Assembly (NCBI GenBank): GCA_018873225.1
Contig: JAEILZ010000009.1
Location: forward strand, 2,037,501 to 2,101,500
DNA: 64,000 nt
Direction: 5' to 3'
Source of the DNA: [Phialemoniopsis] sp. UDSM-2020
Taxonomy: Eukaryota > Ascomycota > Sordariomycetes > Thyridiales > Thyridiaceae
In this document: one piece after another, positions 20,444-31,434 of the stretch
Layout: each line of letters begins with the position of its first letter
Numbering within the stretch: the first letter of the stretch is position 1
Notes under the pieces: model-generated
The model's input: only the letters and a program-made list of their open reading frames with translations
What the model was told of the DNA's origin: nothing
The model's database searches: none
Position numbers and translations under genes: made by a program

Positions 20444-21007
20444 ATGAGAGTCTCCTTTCTCCTGCCAGGTGCCGCTCTGGCCGGACTGACCCAGGCTTAC
20501 GGTCCCTTGCATCCACGGCAGAACGACACGGGCGTCACTGATCCCTGCACGACCACTACCACTCTCCCTGAGATCACCGTCACGGCCCCGGGTTCCGGTG
20601 GCGCCTACACGCAGTGCTACACAGTCACCTACCAAGAGCTCTGCCCAACCGGCGTCATACCCAAGGTCTACACCGTCACCCAGACCTGTGATCAACCTGT
20701 GTGTCGCGGTCCCGCGGAGACGGGCCCTCCTCCGGGCTTCACTGCTGCACCAGTGGCCTGCTCCAGCTGCGGCCAGGGCGGCGCCCCGCTCACGCAGACC
20801 CTCACATTCCCTGCGTCGTCGATCACGGCTTACTCGGCCTCCGGCTACGTCGTTGCTGCCACTGCAGCGCCCACGGCGGTCGTAACTGGCTCCACTGGAA
20901 GTGCCAGCACCTCGCCAGCGGTGGTCGTGGCCGGCGCCAACTCTGTCCGCTTCAATATTGCGGCTGCCGGTCTGACCCTAGTTGCTGCCGCGGGTCTGAT
21001 GTATTAG
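20444..21007 (+). CDS. Small GPI-anchored, cysteine-containing cell-wall protein
   Basis: A single exon of 187 residues. Residues 1-18 form a signal peptide (FLLPGAALAGLTQAYG) followed by a possible dibasic-type site near HPRQ. The middle is Thr/Pro-rich with seven cysteines (CTTTTTLPEITVTAPG, QCYTVTYQELC, CDQPVC, CSSCGQG). It has the threonine-rich T-V-T spacing common in fungal wall proteins. The last 20 residues are hydrophobic (FNIAAAGLTLVAAAGLMY) after a small-residue stretch, as expected for a GPI attachment signal. Such proteins are linked to beta-glucan in the wall; no enzyme activity is suggested. No named family is recognised. Confidence 0.75.
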   Translation: MRVSFLLPGAALAGLTQAYGPLHPRQNDTGVTDPCTTTTTLPEITVTAPGSGGAYTQCYTVTYQELCPTGVIPKVYTVTQTCDQPVCRGPAETGPPPGFTAAPVACSSCGQGGAPLTQTLTFPASSITAYSASGYVVAATAAPTAVVTGSTGSASTSPAVVVAGANSVRFNIAAAGLTLVAAAGLMY

Positions 21008-21775
21008 TTACGGAGGCGACTATACTTTCTCTGGAGAGCAGAATGATGGCTCACATGATTTCTTTCATCCCGACACAAGACTTGAACATATTATTTGCAA
21101 TAATCTAGGAGAGCTAGCACATAGAAGCCATGAACCAAGCAACCACTTGTTGACCAGTCGCCTGATTTGACTTTTGGACCAATAACTGGGGTCTACAGCT
21201 TCGCTGCCTTGAACCCTTGCTGCGGATGATTCATGCGAGCCTCGCTACTGAGTTGCGAGCGCGGATACTGGTAGCGAACTCTCCGTCAGGAAGCAAGTGT
21301 GCAAGTACCTGTGCCGATCTGAAAGCACTGACTATTTTGACGCCCTAGTCGGCCCCACAGACTCATTGATGCAGCATGTCTGAGAAGCAACGAAAGCGTT
21401 GCTGTCCCGAGTGAAGGCGACAACAGCTCCACTCCAAGCATCCGGAGGCCCGTTCTTGCCCCTGTTCCAGTTAAATACTTAAAGGGGACGCACCACGTAG
21501 GCGAATGTGCGCAACCCGATCTGTCTCGCTGTCACCATCCGTGGCCCTACGCCCGGTGTCGCTTCGGACAATGATAGGTGAACCATCTGGTGTCTGCATC
21601 AAATGGTTGTAGTCCTTGTTCCCGTAACGAGACCAATGATTGAAACGAAGACATCATTTTGATTTTTCCATGATATGATGTTAATGACACCAGCTCACAA
21701 GACAAGCCTGTGTGAAATACAAGATAATCCGCCCGGACAAACACCTATACACCGAGGCACCGAGATATCCACCAT
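21008..21775. other. Intergenic between convergent genes
   Basis: 768 bp with no gene, RNA or repeat that can be supported. Confidence 0.4.
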
Positions 21776-23413
21776 TCACACCCCGGTGGCATTAGCAGCG
21801 GATATGGAAAGCTTCCTGTCATACGGCTGTCTGCCAATGTACCAAGTAATACAGTCACGGTAGAACCCGCCTCCCTGCTTCCACAGATTACCACGTTTCT
21901 CCAGATCGCCTGTGAGACTTCGTCAGTAATTGCTATCATTATAACAAAGCGTTCAAGATTGTGAGAGGGCTACAAACTCACAGTTGTCAATAATCTGGAT
22001 CAGTCTCGACCTGCACATGTCGACAAAGCCACCGGACGCAACGTCAAGCACCGGACAATCCTTCGCCGCATCGTTCCACGAAGCAGATACAATCTGCTGG
22101 TTGTACACACCCTCGACGAGTCCGGGCTTGACACCACCAGAGTGCATCGAGTCGCAAAACATCTCCGAGCCCTTGACCATGTCCTCGCGCGTGGCGAAGA
22201 ACTCCGGGTCGTCCTGCCTGCGGCCAGGCGGGTGGCACTGCAGGTTGCCTAGGTCGTGGTGGACCTCGCGCGGCCACGCCAGGCGGCTGATGGCGTCCTT
22301 GTGCCTGTCCTTGATGGACGTGAAGGCCGCCGTCTTGGGGTGGAATACCTTGGTGACCGACTCGGGTGCGTAGGTCCGGAAATTGCCCTTATCCGGCTCC
22401 GACAGCGAGGCGACGTACCGCGCCGTGTCGCAGTACCAGCCGAAGGCAAAGTCGGTCTGGTACTTGGCGTCCTGGGTGCACTTGCCCGGGTCGTACTTGC
22501 TGAGCACGTCCTGGGCCGTCATGGTCTGGGGCGAGTCGTTGCCGCCGATGGTGAAGAACCAGATGCCCGGGTCGTCGAAGGTCTTGCGCCCCTTTTCACA
22601 GAAGCGGTGCGTCTCATAGGTATTCAAGTCGAAGTCGTCCATGTAGAAGATGCGGGGCTGGTCCCAACCTAGGTCGTTGCTGTACCGCTCGAGGAACTGC
22701 TTGATCTCGTCCCGGACATATTCAGCCAGACGATTCAGCGTGTGGCGGAGCTCGTTTGTCAGGAGAGGCTTGTAGCCGGGAATGATTCCCATACTCTGAT
22801 CGTTGCACCATTCTGTGCCCTCGCCTTCGGCAAAGAAGCCCGGGTAGAGCTGGACGAAGATGGTACGTCTGCCGCCACGGTCTAGTCTGTTGAGTATGGC
22901 ATCGTATCCCGTCTTCAGGACATCTCGGAGCTTATTCTCGTCAAGCCACTTGCGCACGGCGTTGATCGTATCATCACAGTTGTCCGAGAATGGGCCGCCG
23001 GGCTTGAACACGCAGGCCTTGAGGATCTTTCCAAAGCCCACGTCGTTGCCACCAATAGAGACGGTGATGACTTGCTGGTCCTTGTCCATGTTGGGTATCT
23101 GGGTCTTGATCATGTCGGACGTTACAGCTCCAGTGCAAGAGAGGAACTGCATTCCATTGTTGGGATAGGGGAAGTCCTTGTTGAGCTGAGCGGGATATGA
23201 GCCATCGTTCCTGAAGCAGTCGTTTGGCGTGTCACCAAAGGCCTTTCCTGCCCCAGGTCCGGCAGAAAAGGAGTCTCCGAGTGCAACCCACGGATACACG
23301 GGGTCATCCCTGATGGCGAGGTGGGTTGATGTGGAGCTGAGGGGATCCGTCGGCATCGACAACGCCAACGAGGCTCCCAAGAGTAATGGGGTAATGCTTT
23401 TCAAATCTAACAT
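21776..23413 (-). CDS. Secreted SGNH/GDSL esterase-lipase-like protein
   Basis: Two exons, 23413-21982 and 21909-21776, with a 72-bp intron, give 521 residues. The start is the ATG at 23413, which begins a signal peptide (hydrophobic SITPLLLGASLALS); the open frame extends upstream without similarity. Block I (VALGDSFSAGPGAG) carries the catalytic Ser near residue 47; block III is SIGGNDVGF with the oxyanion Asn. A His near VFHPKTAAF, or further on, would complete the site. The long C-terminal half with many cysteines follows the pattern of fungal secreted members. The last exon adds a Cys-containing tail (FYRDCITWYIG). Enzymes of this fold deacylate lipids or polysaccharide esters. A TATATAT at 23531-23537 on this strand fits a promoter. 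Confidence 0.82.
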
Positions 23414-24450
23414 GTTGGATGAAAACCTGGTCTTGACTTTCAATGGATAATTTAAAGTGTGTCTGGCTTGACAATGTGGATGGTGAACGAAACACAAGGT
23501 GACCCGAAAAGTCTCAGGCTGTTGATCAAGATATATACCAGATCCAGATTCTCGTCAGGGGGGAGATGTTCCTATATTTCTTGCTCTCTCACTCCATCTT
23601 ACCTCCTCCCTTCCTGTATTGAGCCACAGCCCGTGAGACTCTGGGTGGGTAGTGTTGATTGTCTTCATTTTATGCACTGTGCCGTAGGGATTGCACTGCC
23701 ATAGCCTCAACCACAACTGCAACCCGTCAAGGTCTTTCATGTCGGCCGGGCGCCTTCGTCCTCCTACTCAAGAATATTCTCAAGATCAATGTGTTTCAGA
23801 AAGCGACCTGCACACCTTTTTCGTCGGGTCCCGACGACTCTGGCCGCACCGCAGCATTATTCCCCGTGACCAATGATGGTCGTGGGGTGAGGCCATTTCT
23901 TATTTCCCGTGTCCGGTCAGCCTAGGTCGTATGAGAGCTGCCATCGTGGGGTCGTAAGCAGCTGGCTATAATTGGGTGCAGCTTGTTACGCTGGAGTACA
24001 CATTCTGGAATGTGGTGGTCCTGCTGGCTTGGGGGCCGGCGGCTCTTTCAGTGATTACCTCTGGCGGCGGGGTTGCACGAACCTGTCTGCTTGTCGCTCC
24101 TTGGGAGGTCTACTGTTGGGCTGCAGATACGCGTCCACGCCGCCTTGCGCCCTGCGGCACATGCACGGCTCAAGGGCTCCCGGACGTGGGTGACAGGTGT
24201 CGAGGGTGTGTTCCCCAAGTTCAAAATAAGCAACGAATTAAGGTTGGCTGCGTTCGTAATTAGAGCCCAAAGGCATGCCACATGAAACGTCATCTTTTAC
24301 CCAACTGCCAGGCCTTTATCTTTGACGGACAATTCAACCAGCTTTCATCGCACTGCAAACAGAGGAACGAAGAACCATCTACTTCTTTTGGTTATTTGCA
24401 TCACTGAATCATCACTACCGATTCTGCGACATCATCTCAACATTGTCACT
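23414..24450. other. Divergent upstream region
   Basis: 1.04 kb between the SGNH esterase and the cupin-like gene. Apart from the TATA-like element at 23531-23537 (minus strand), nothing is recognised. Confidence 0.35.
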
Positions 24451-25218
24451 ATGCATCGCACCGATACCAGAGCCTGGACGTCGTTTAGTCTCCCCTTCCC
24501 TGATGCAGCCGAGTTCACCTTCGTCTCGTCAGAGCCCACACCTCGCAATGAGGCCATCCGCATTACCATCCATCCCTCAGGGAACTGGAAGATGCCCCTG
24601 CACTGGCATCCCTCCGAACACCCAGGCTCGCGACTAGACAGCCAGGTGCGCCCCGCCTGTGGGCGACTCACTTGCGTGGCCGGGTCCCTCCATGTCTACG
24701 TCGCCGAGGGCATCTCCGGCGACTACGACAGACTCGGGTCTGCAGGCATGACTGTCGACTTCGCGCCGGGCCAACGCATCCAGTGGGACCGGCCCCGACA
24801 CGCCAAAGAGACGCCGCTCACGGTCGAGCTGGTCGCGAGCCCAGTGCTGTGGCGCAATGTCTGCAGTGCTGTCATAGACACCGATAAATACCCACAGCTG
24901 GGGTCTACGCCCTGGTGGTTAAAGGCGCTCTTCGGTATTCTGGGTCCGTCGTGGCGGGCCTGGCTTCTGCGGATAATGCTTCGAATCCAGCTGCTGGTCA
25001 TCTTCGCCGCGCATGACTTTTCTATCTATCAGGGCTACATCCCGTTTACTTGGCCGTGGATCGCCCAGCCTTGGGGTGGGAGACCGCCAGTTTGGGCGAG
25101 GTGGCTGCAGGTGCAGAGCATGTTCTTGATATCGAGTGTGGTCATGCGGAGTATGTTCTGGTTCGGGACTTTGTTCTTGGGAATGAAAGGACAGTATCCC
25201 GAGTATACGCCGAGTTGA
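24451..25218 (+). CDS. Cupin-like protein with C-terminal membrane segments
   Basis: A single exon; the ATG at 24451 gives 255 residues (an earlier in-frame ATG at 24322 precedes sequence without similarity). Residues 40-130 look like a cupin beta-barrel: PLHWHPSEHPG supplies His residues of the metal site, and CGRLTCVAGSLHVYVAEG is the following glycine turn. The C-terminal half is Trp-rich and hydrophobic, with two or three possible membrane helices (LLRIMLRIQLLVIFAA, MFLISSVVMRSMFWFG). I do not know an assigned function for this fold combination. Divergent from the SGNH esterase. Confidence 0.6.
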   Translation: MHRTDTRAWTSFSLPFPDAAEFTFVSSEPTPRNEAIRITIHPSGNWKMPLHWHPSEHPGSRLDSQVRPACGRLTCVAGSLHVYVAEGISGDYDRLGSAGMTVDFAPGQRIQWDRPRHAKETPLTVELVASPVLWRNVCSAVIDTDKYPQLGSTPWWLKALFGILGPSWRAWLLRIMLRIQLLVIFAAHDFSIYQGYIPFTWPWIAQPWGGRPPVWARWLQVQSMFLISSVVMRSMFWFGTLFLGMKGQYPEYTPS

Positions 25219-25315
25219 GATGGGAGAGATCAATATGGATCAGAACACCAATAGCCTAGGGATGACAAGTAGCGAGGAGCGTGTCTCGGCTATCATTAGG
25301 GCCAGAATTCTAATC

Positions 25316-26303
25316 TCACTTATGCGCAGCCATGACTTCAGCCAACAGACCACTCATAATCTCTCCTTTGGTCTTGTACTTTTCTCCCACCGCAGCGTCA
25401 AGCCAATACTCTGACTCGTGTAGAGCTGCCCGGGAAGCATAGTGCAAGATGTACTGCACCTCCTCGGGCTTCACCGTTCCGTCCTTGACAACATTGCCCT
25501 TTGTGTCCAGGAAGATCAGTCCAAACTCTTCTTCCTGGAACGCCTTTTGGTCAGCAATGAGTAAATAAGGTCCCGCTGGTGCCACAGTTGCCAGTATAGC
25601 CTCTTCGTAATCATCTTCTTCGAGCTCCCGCTCGTGGCCCGGGGCGTCGACTAGCTCCAGCACGGCTCCCACATCACTGTCGGAGAACTTCCTGCGTAGG
25701 CTCGGTGCTGCTAGCTCTGGCAGGGCGTTGTATATGTTCTGCCATTCCTCCCTGTCCAGGTCGAAGAGCGCCGCGTCGTCGAGCACGCGCCACCAGCTGT
25801 TGTCGGGACCGCCGAACGACTCAGTAAAAGGGTCAGCCTCCTCGAGCCACATGCGCAGCTTTTCGTCGTCCTCCGCACCGCCGCTGTAGTATGTGCGCAA
25901 GAGGACGAACTCTCCAGTGAGGTTTGCCGGAGCCGCATACTGTTCGGCAATGCGGCGCAGTTGCTGCGAGCGCCAGGGCATCAGCACTGTGCGAATCCGC
26001 TCCTTCATCTCCTCTGAGGCCAAAGCATCCGTTGAAACTGAGCCGATGACTGAGGTGATGTCATCTTCCTCGATGAACGACTGCACGAGCTGATGCCTCT
26101 GCTGGTCAAGTGGGAGGGGCCCGGCCGGGTCCCATTTGCTCTGGATGTGATTGAGAGACGTCAGCCCATTCCATACGGCACAAGATAGTCTGCATCCGCG
26201 CATCACTCTGAATACTGCGGATGATGAGCTAACATACTAGCAGATACTGTTCGACCGGCAGGGTGCCCCAAGCTGGGACGGTGTCCTCGAGAGTATGCGT
26301 CAT
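25316..26303 (-). CDS. Hypothetical acidic protein
   Basis: Two exons, 26303-26238 and 26140-25316, with a 97-bp intron (donor GTATGT, acceptor CATCCAG), give 296 residues. The start ATG at 26303 yields MTHTLEDTVPAWGTLPVEQYLL before the join to SKWDPAGPLP. The protein is acidic, without signal peptide or membrane segments. It is probably a compact globular protein (WWRVLDDAALFDLDREEW; EEFGLIFLDTKG). I do not recognise the family. The 3' end lies 97 bp from the end of the cupin-like gene, convergent. Confidence 0.65.
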
Positions 26304-26500
26304 TGCGTGTTGAGAGAGTCAAGGAAAGGAACAAGTTGACAGCTTTGAGCTGAGGGGATCTAGCGTCTTACCTGTGGGTCGGTCATGGTGGACGTGTCGC
26401 CGCCAAGAAACATCACCGGGCTGGTCAAGTACTTTTCACTTCACCTTAGCCTAAGAATCAACAACAAAACAACAAAAAAAAGACAAAAAGAAAACGACCG

Positions 26501-26596
26501 GTGGCTTAGCATGGAATCGAACCGCAGTCGTCAATCACCTAGCGTTGGTTTGCTTAGATAAAGGAGTTAAACTATCCCATTCGATCCATACCACCT
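26501..26596 (-). other. Degenerate tRNA-like element
   Basis: On the minus strand a perfect B-box (GGTTCGATTCC, 26514-26524) is followed by T-runs that could end Pol III transcription. A GGTGG at the 5' end can pair with CCACC at the 3' end. The T-arm has a C/A mismatch and three bases too many before the acceptor strand, and no normal D or anticodon arm is found. This is more like a tRNA pseudogene than a working gene. The rest of 26304-26684 shows nothing. Confidence 0.25.
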
Positions 26597-26684
26597 ATGG
26601 CATGTTGCCAGTTCTGGTCGTGTTATCACTTGTGACTATTATCCCTTATAAGGCTTTGGCAGCGCTCCTATCCTGTAGCTAGCC

Positions 26685-28415
26685 TTACTCTAGAACCAAG
26701 TTTGCCGTGAGAGTCACGAGCACGCCAAACGAGTCGGCGTATGCGTACCATCTTGAATTCTGCTCCCCGGCAGCATCCTTCAGGGCAACAAGATCTCCGT
26801 TCTTGAGCACGCCGTACATGGCGTTCGCGTGCAGATGACCAGCGTAGTCGGCCGCCCACTCCATCTCATTGTCGGCATTCCACAGCGCCTGGGGTGACGG
26901 TGCAGGGGCGGAGTAGTACTCGGGCATATCCGGCCCCGGCTCCGATACTCGAGCATGGACAATACTGTCCAAGATATAGACGACGGTCGCGGACCTGCAG
27001 AATCAGATTATCATTCATGAAGCATACAACTCTGGGTTATTTCGAATGCCTGATACGTACCGACGGCGCGATTCGAAAAAGACCCAGTCCTTCCACGTCA
27101 TCATCTCGCCCTGAAGCTCGCCAGAGCTGAGGAGATTGCCATAGTGTGCTGTGATGTGGCGACAGATTGCCTTTGTTTATAACTTTGCGTGAGCATGTGT
27201 GTTTGAAGAGGATCGGTGCCGAGTGCGGATGGGGTCAAAGCTGCTCACCTCTATCGAAATCAGGAGTTGCGAATCAAAGTTGGTGTAGTCCCGACGTCCC
27301 TCGTGGACCCTCAGCAGAATGTACAGGACAAGAGCTTGCATAGCCTCTAGAGTCTCCCACTTGTCAAATTTTGGATGCTTTCGGTGATATTCTGGTCAGT
27401 CACCACTAACACGTAGCCAAGAATTGCTATACGTACATCGTTCAGCAGCCGTTCTTGTTCCATCCTGATCAGCCTCCAGATGAGTGACTTGTTCGTCCTG
27501 CCACCAATGAACAACATCTTTGCCAGCTTCATGGCGGCTGATAAGGGGCTCGGACGCGGCGTGTCGACTTCTGTCAAGTCTTGATATTTCGAATGGATGA
27601 AGGGAGGCGGAGAGTCCCGATCGGCCATCATGGACAGATAGGAGTGGAGGATGTGCAGTGCGAGGTCGCTGGTAAGCTCGCGATCCATCTGTGGAAACTT
27701 GCGACGCTCGAGCAGTGAAGAGGGGTCCTTGAAAGAAAGCGACGTCGGGATCGATAGCGAGGGCTGCTGCACAGTCCCATAGAGGGCTATGTAGTCGGGC
27801 ACATCTCTCGCGTTGCTTGTTTCTCCGTTGGTGCCCAAATAATAGTCTCCATTCGGATTTATCAGTAGGTTCAGTGGATCTGAATAACCATTCTGCAAAG
27901 CATGACCGTCCCAGGTAGAGGTTGGGTTGTGAATCTGGCCATTCTTGAACAATATGTCGTCGATAGGACCCGTGGTATCGAACCCAAATTGGTCCAGAGC
28001 TAGACTCGGGTCGGCTACAGCAACTGAGTCGGTGATTGGAGTTGCCTTGTCCTCTGAAAGGTTACTTCCAGAGGCAACAGGGCCTCGTTTGCCAGAGCCC
28101 GAGCTCCGGAGCAGTTGGCCTCGATATGTGCAGGGGTTGCCTTTGGAGATGCATCGGGAACACCCCGCAGGGTCGAGGATGCAGCGAACCTTGGCCCGCA
28201 CGCATCCATCGCAGGCCTTCCTCCGAGGCACTGGACTAGACTGGCGCCTTTTCCGACAATACGAGAGATGTTTGCTTCGAGTTCGTCCTACAACTAGGTT
28301 AGCCCAAGTCAGGAATTTGGTGGCGGTCCCGTTCCATACGGTCGCTTCCGTTCGTATATGCCTTTTGGCAATACGGGCAGCGTAGATCGACGGGCTCGGT
28401 GACCTGCTCTTCCAT
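26685..28415 (-). CDS. Transcription factor with C2HC and Zn2Cys6 fingers
   Basis: Five exons are proposed (28415-28340, 28287-27437, 27377-27249, 27170-27061, 26994-26685), giving 491 residues. Exon 1 encodes a single C2H2-type finger in C2HC form (CPYCQKAY ... HLSYC), completed by exon 2. The basic link YCRKRRQSSPVPRRK leads straight into the binuclear zinc cluster KACDGCVRAKVRC ... CSRCISKGNPC. The C-terminal half, after residue 200, is helical (ETLEAMQALVLYILL, WKDWVFFESRRRSATVVYILDS), like the fungal transcription factor domain of the same architecture class. The intron at 27436-27378 is the least certain; a 41-bp alternative exists. Such proteins act in the nucleus on CGG-containing sites. 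The target genes are unknown. Confidence 0.8.
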
Positions 28416-28844
28416 TTTTTACAACGATGAATCCGCAGACTTTGATTCTAGAGGAAACGCGTCTCGTCGTCGCTTCTCCGGAATCAAATGGGTGGGCCCC
28501 ACTACGCGGCTACGGAGTTCCGTTGGACATCACGCCCTTGATTTGTAATCTCGCAAGATGTCTCGGACTCTAGGCTAATCCAGATAATCCCCAGCATCAT
28601 TTATCACAACGCCACTTGAGAGCGCAGGTAATTGGCTGGGAGCGGAGTCACCTTCATTTCTTTCCTCACCACAGATATGTTTCACGAAAATTCGTCCAAA
28701 TACTCTGTCGTTCGAGTTGACAATAGCGGCCAGCGAGAACTCTAGATATGGCTATTAACCACCAATAATCAAACAGCAACCAGGACCAGTGCATCCCATG
28801 TAGAAGCATAGTTAGGATAAAGTAATTGGATCATGGCCACTTTC
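28416..28844. other. Intergenic
   Basis: 429 bp between the transcription factor start and the SDR end; nothing recognised. Confidence 0.4.
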
Positions 28845-29788
28845 CTAGATATCAATCCCTTCCCAACCGACGAAAGACACTCCTTCAACCACTGTGTTGA
28901 GTAGATCAGTGCTCGCTATCTCTTCCTTACGAGCCTTCATCTCGTCGACGTCCCAGTTCGACCAAACAAACTTGCCCCTGAGAAATGCGGCTTCGGAACT
29001 GGCTAGCCACACGCACAAGTGACCAGGTAGATTCACTACAGTATCCGCGGTTAGTCGTGCATCATAAAAGCCGAAAGGGAAGACATACCGTCGTCCAGGC
29101 CTCCGTGGCCGCTCTTGCGGCTCATGGCACTCTCAATGAGACCAGGGTGAACATTGACGACATGAAGTTCCGGATTCTCCAGAGCAATGTAGTCCATCAC
29201 TTTATTCGCAGCGGCTTTGCTTGCACCGTAGGCAGCTGCGCCAACCTCCAGCGGTGGGATATGAGAGATGCACGTCGATATGTGCAAAAGACAAGCCCCT
29301 TCGGCCGCATGCTTGATGAAGCCCCTCACTGACTGAAGCACCCCTAGGACATTGGTGCTAAATGTAGTCCACCAATCCTGGATGTCGAGGTCGGAGCCCA
29401 GCATGGCCTTTGGTGTCGGCAAGAACGCGGCGTTGCTAACGAAGATGTGGATCTTGCCGAAAGCCTGGCTGATCTTGTTGAACCCTTCGTCGACTTGCGC
29501 CATGTTCGTGATGTCTGCAACGACAACTAGGACCTCTGTCTTGGGAAAGTCTGCTTCGATAGCTAGCTTAGTCTTGACAAGGTTGTTCTCAGTACGACTC
29601 ATGATGGCGATCTTGGTGCTCCCGGCAGCCGCAAAGGCCCTTGCGATGCCTGCACCGATGGTTGTACCACCACCGGTAATGACGACGGTCTTGCCCTTTG
29701 CCGAGAGCTCCGGACGCGATGGTGAAATGGCAGGATACGGCTTGTCGTGCCATGTATTGGTGAAAGAAGGGAATGGTGCGGTAGCCAT
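28845..29788 (-). CDS. Short-chain dehydrogenase/reductase
   Basis: Two exons, 29788-29089 and 29035-28845, with a 53-bp intron, give 296 residues. The cofactor motif is VVITGGGTTIGAGIARAFA at about residues 35-53 (the TGxxxGxG pattern, with Thr-Thr-Ile in the loop). NAA of the NNAG-type motif follows, then Ser and the catalytic YGASK near residue 195. The tail after the join (VNLPGHLCVWLASSEAAFLRGKF) has the usual SDR end. An acidic residue at the end of beta-2 is not seen (MSRTENN), so NADP(H) is likelier. The protein oxidises or reduces an alcohol or carbonyl. It is next to the DapA-family gene and may belong to the cluster downstream, which is inference. Confidence 0.88.
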
Positions 29789-30059
29789 TTCTACCTGTGA
29801 TCTAGCGATGACTGGATGAATTCGCCGTGGTCCTGGTGGTATTAATGATTATTATCAAGTGAGGAGCAAAGGCACTTTGTTCAAGAAGGCAACGGAGCTG
29901 TGTCGTTTGTTTTCTTTCTTATATACATCCAAGTGAGACAACTCCGAAGATGTTCGATCCCATTCCGACAAGCCATCCGGAGCTGTCCAAGCTGAACATC
30001 CGAGATTTATAAGCGTCAAAAACAAACACCATACAAATCTCAAATTTCTCTTGAGTTCC

Positions 30060-30959
30060 TCACACGAGCTGAGCGCCCGCGCCTTTCAGATGAAGAGCGA
30101 TGCGATCCCTGTCAGCGCCCTCTAGCAGCGTAAACGGTTCGCGAACACCTCCAGTCTTCCACCCACGGAGTTCCATCGCAGTCTTGACAGCTGCGCAGTA
30201 GTTGTGCGACTCGAGGAACTTGCAAATCGGGAAAATCTTGGTCCAGATTTGCCGCCCCTTCTCAATATCTCCCCTGACGACCATGGCATCCCAGAGCTCC
30301 ATAGACAGCTCGGGAATGAAGTTTGTCGCACCCCAGATAGACCCAGTCGCTCCTGCTGCCAAGCCATAAAATGTCAACGTGTCAGTGCCGTTGAAGGTTG
30401 TAATGCGATCGCCGAGGGCAAAGAGCAGCTCGGTCAGGCCAGGCCCGTCTCCAGAGGTATCTTTGACGTAGTCCGCGCCAACTTCGGCGAGCCCTGCGAT
30501 CTCCGCTGGTGTGAGCGCCACGCCGCTGGCCGACGGAATGTTGTAGTACATGATGGGCAAACCGCTAGCCTGCTTGACGTCATAAAGGAGTTTTCGGACT
30601 TGTGCCAGGTTCGGAGCGTCGTAGAACGGGGGGACGACCATGACGGCTGCCGCGCCGACTTTGGCCGCATGTTGTGCATGTGCGATGGTCAACTTGGTTG
30701 ACAGATCGCCTACTCCGGCAACGACTGGGACCCGACCCTTGGCGGACTTGACGGTCTGCTCGACTACAGCCTGCCGTTCTTCGGTTGACAGCACAGTGAA
30801 CTCGCCAGTGCTACCGCCTGGGACAAGGCCATGTACTCCCGCAGCAATTAGACGGTTAATGTGCTCGTCAAGCGCAGCAAAGTCGATCGATCCATCGGCG
30901 GCATACGGCGTGATGAGCGCCACCATCAAGCCAGCCAGCCTTTTCTGCTCAGAACCCAT
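30060..30959 (-). CDS. DapA-family lyase/aldolase
   Basis: A single exon of 299 residues from the ATG at 30959. TIM-barrel features of the dihydrodipicolinate synthase/N-acetylneuraminate lyase family are present: the GSTGEF carboxylate-binding loop near residue 48, the catalytic Tyr in YYNIPSASG and the Schiff-base Lys in YVKDTSGDG. Fungi do not make lysine by the DapA route, so a catabolic role is expected. Relatives include 4-hydroxy-2-oxoglutarate aldolase (hydroxyproline breakdown), pyrroline-hydroxycarboxylate deaminase and L-threo-3-deoxy-hexulosonate aldolase (galacturonate breakdown). The aconitase X and permease nearby favour an amino-acid substrate. A TATATAT at 31038-31044 lies about 80 bp upstream on this strand. 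Confidence 0.85.
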   Translation of the reverse strand: MGSEQKRLAGLMVALITPYAADGSIDFAALDEHINRLIAAGVHGLVPGGSTGEFTVLSTEERQAVVEQTVKSAKGRVPVVAGVGDLSTKLTIAHAQHAAKVGAAAVMVVPPFYDAPNLAQVRKLLYDVKQASGLPIMYYNIPSASGVALTPAEIAGLAEVGADYVKDTSGDGPGLTELLFALGDRITTFNGTDTLTFYGLAAGATGSIWGATNFIPELSMELWDAMVVRGDIEKGRQIWTKIFPICKFLESHNYCAAVKTAMELRGWKTGGVREPFTLLEGADRDRIALHLKGAGAQLV

Positions 30960-31434
30960 TTTGTAATTTGCAACTATACACAAATAGCCCCGGTGAGCTT
31001 GCCACTCGGACTCAAACCTTGCGCCCTTCCTGGGTCGATATATACCATGCTCATCATGCTGGTCTCTTGAGTGTCAGTCCATATCGTGCCTCTGAAAGAA
31101 CAGCCAATGAGGGTGTTGGGGTTCACTCCACTCGGCAAGGAACAAACTTCCCTGGCGGAACAACTTTCCTCGTAGAGATCAATTGTGGAGAGAATCAGCT
31201 AGCGTACTCACAATGGCGCCGTCATCGGCAGGTCATTCCGGTCCTCCTCGTAGTGCCATCATCAACCTCGACCTTGCCAAATACAAGGCGCTCTCGTCTC
31301 GTTTCGATCCTCCAAAAACATCCACATCCAGGGTGCTGGGGACCGGTCTCTTTCCTGGCAATCACTTCCGTTCACTCCACGCACGATGCCTCCATCACAT
31401 ATGGCGGCTATGTGATTGGCCAACACCGAGGCCC
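30960..31434. promoter_or_regulatory. Divergent region between DapA-family gene and C6 regulator
   Basis: 475 bp. A TATA-like element faces the DapA gene (31038-31044). An inverted CGG pair (CGG-N9-CCG, 31226-31240) is the kind of site bound by Zn2Cys6 dimers. It may serve autoregulation by the adjacent factor; this is inference. Confidence 0.3.

Noticed and set aside
24322..24450. Upstream in-frame ATG for the cupin-like gene
   Set aside because: The extra 43 residues lack similarity and look like untranslated leader.
31183..31434. Longer N-terminus for the ARCA-like regulator
   Set aside because: In-frame but with no family-like sequence; the ATG at 31435 places the zinc cluster at a normal distance.
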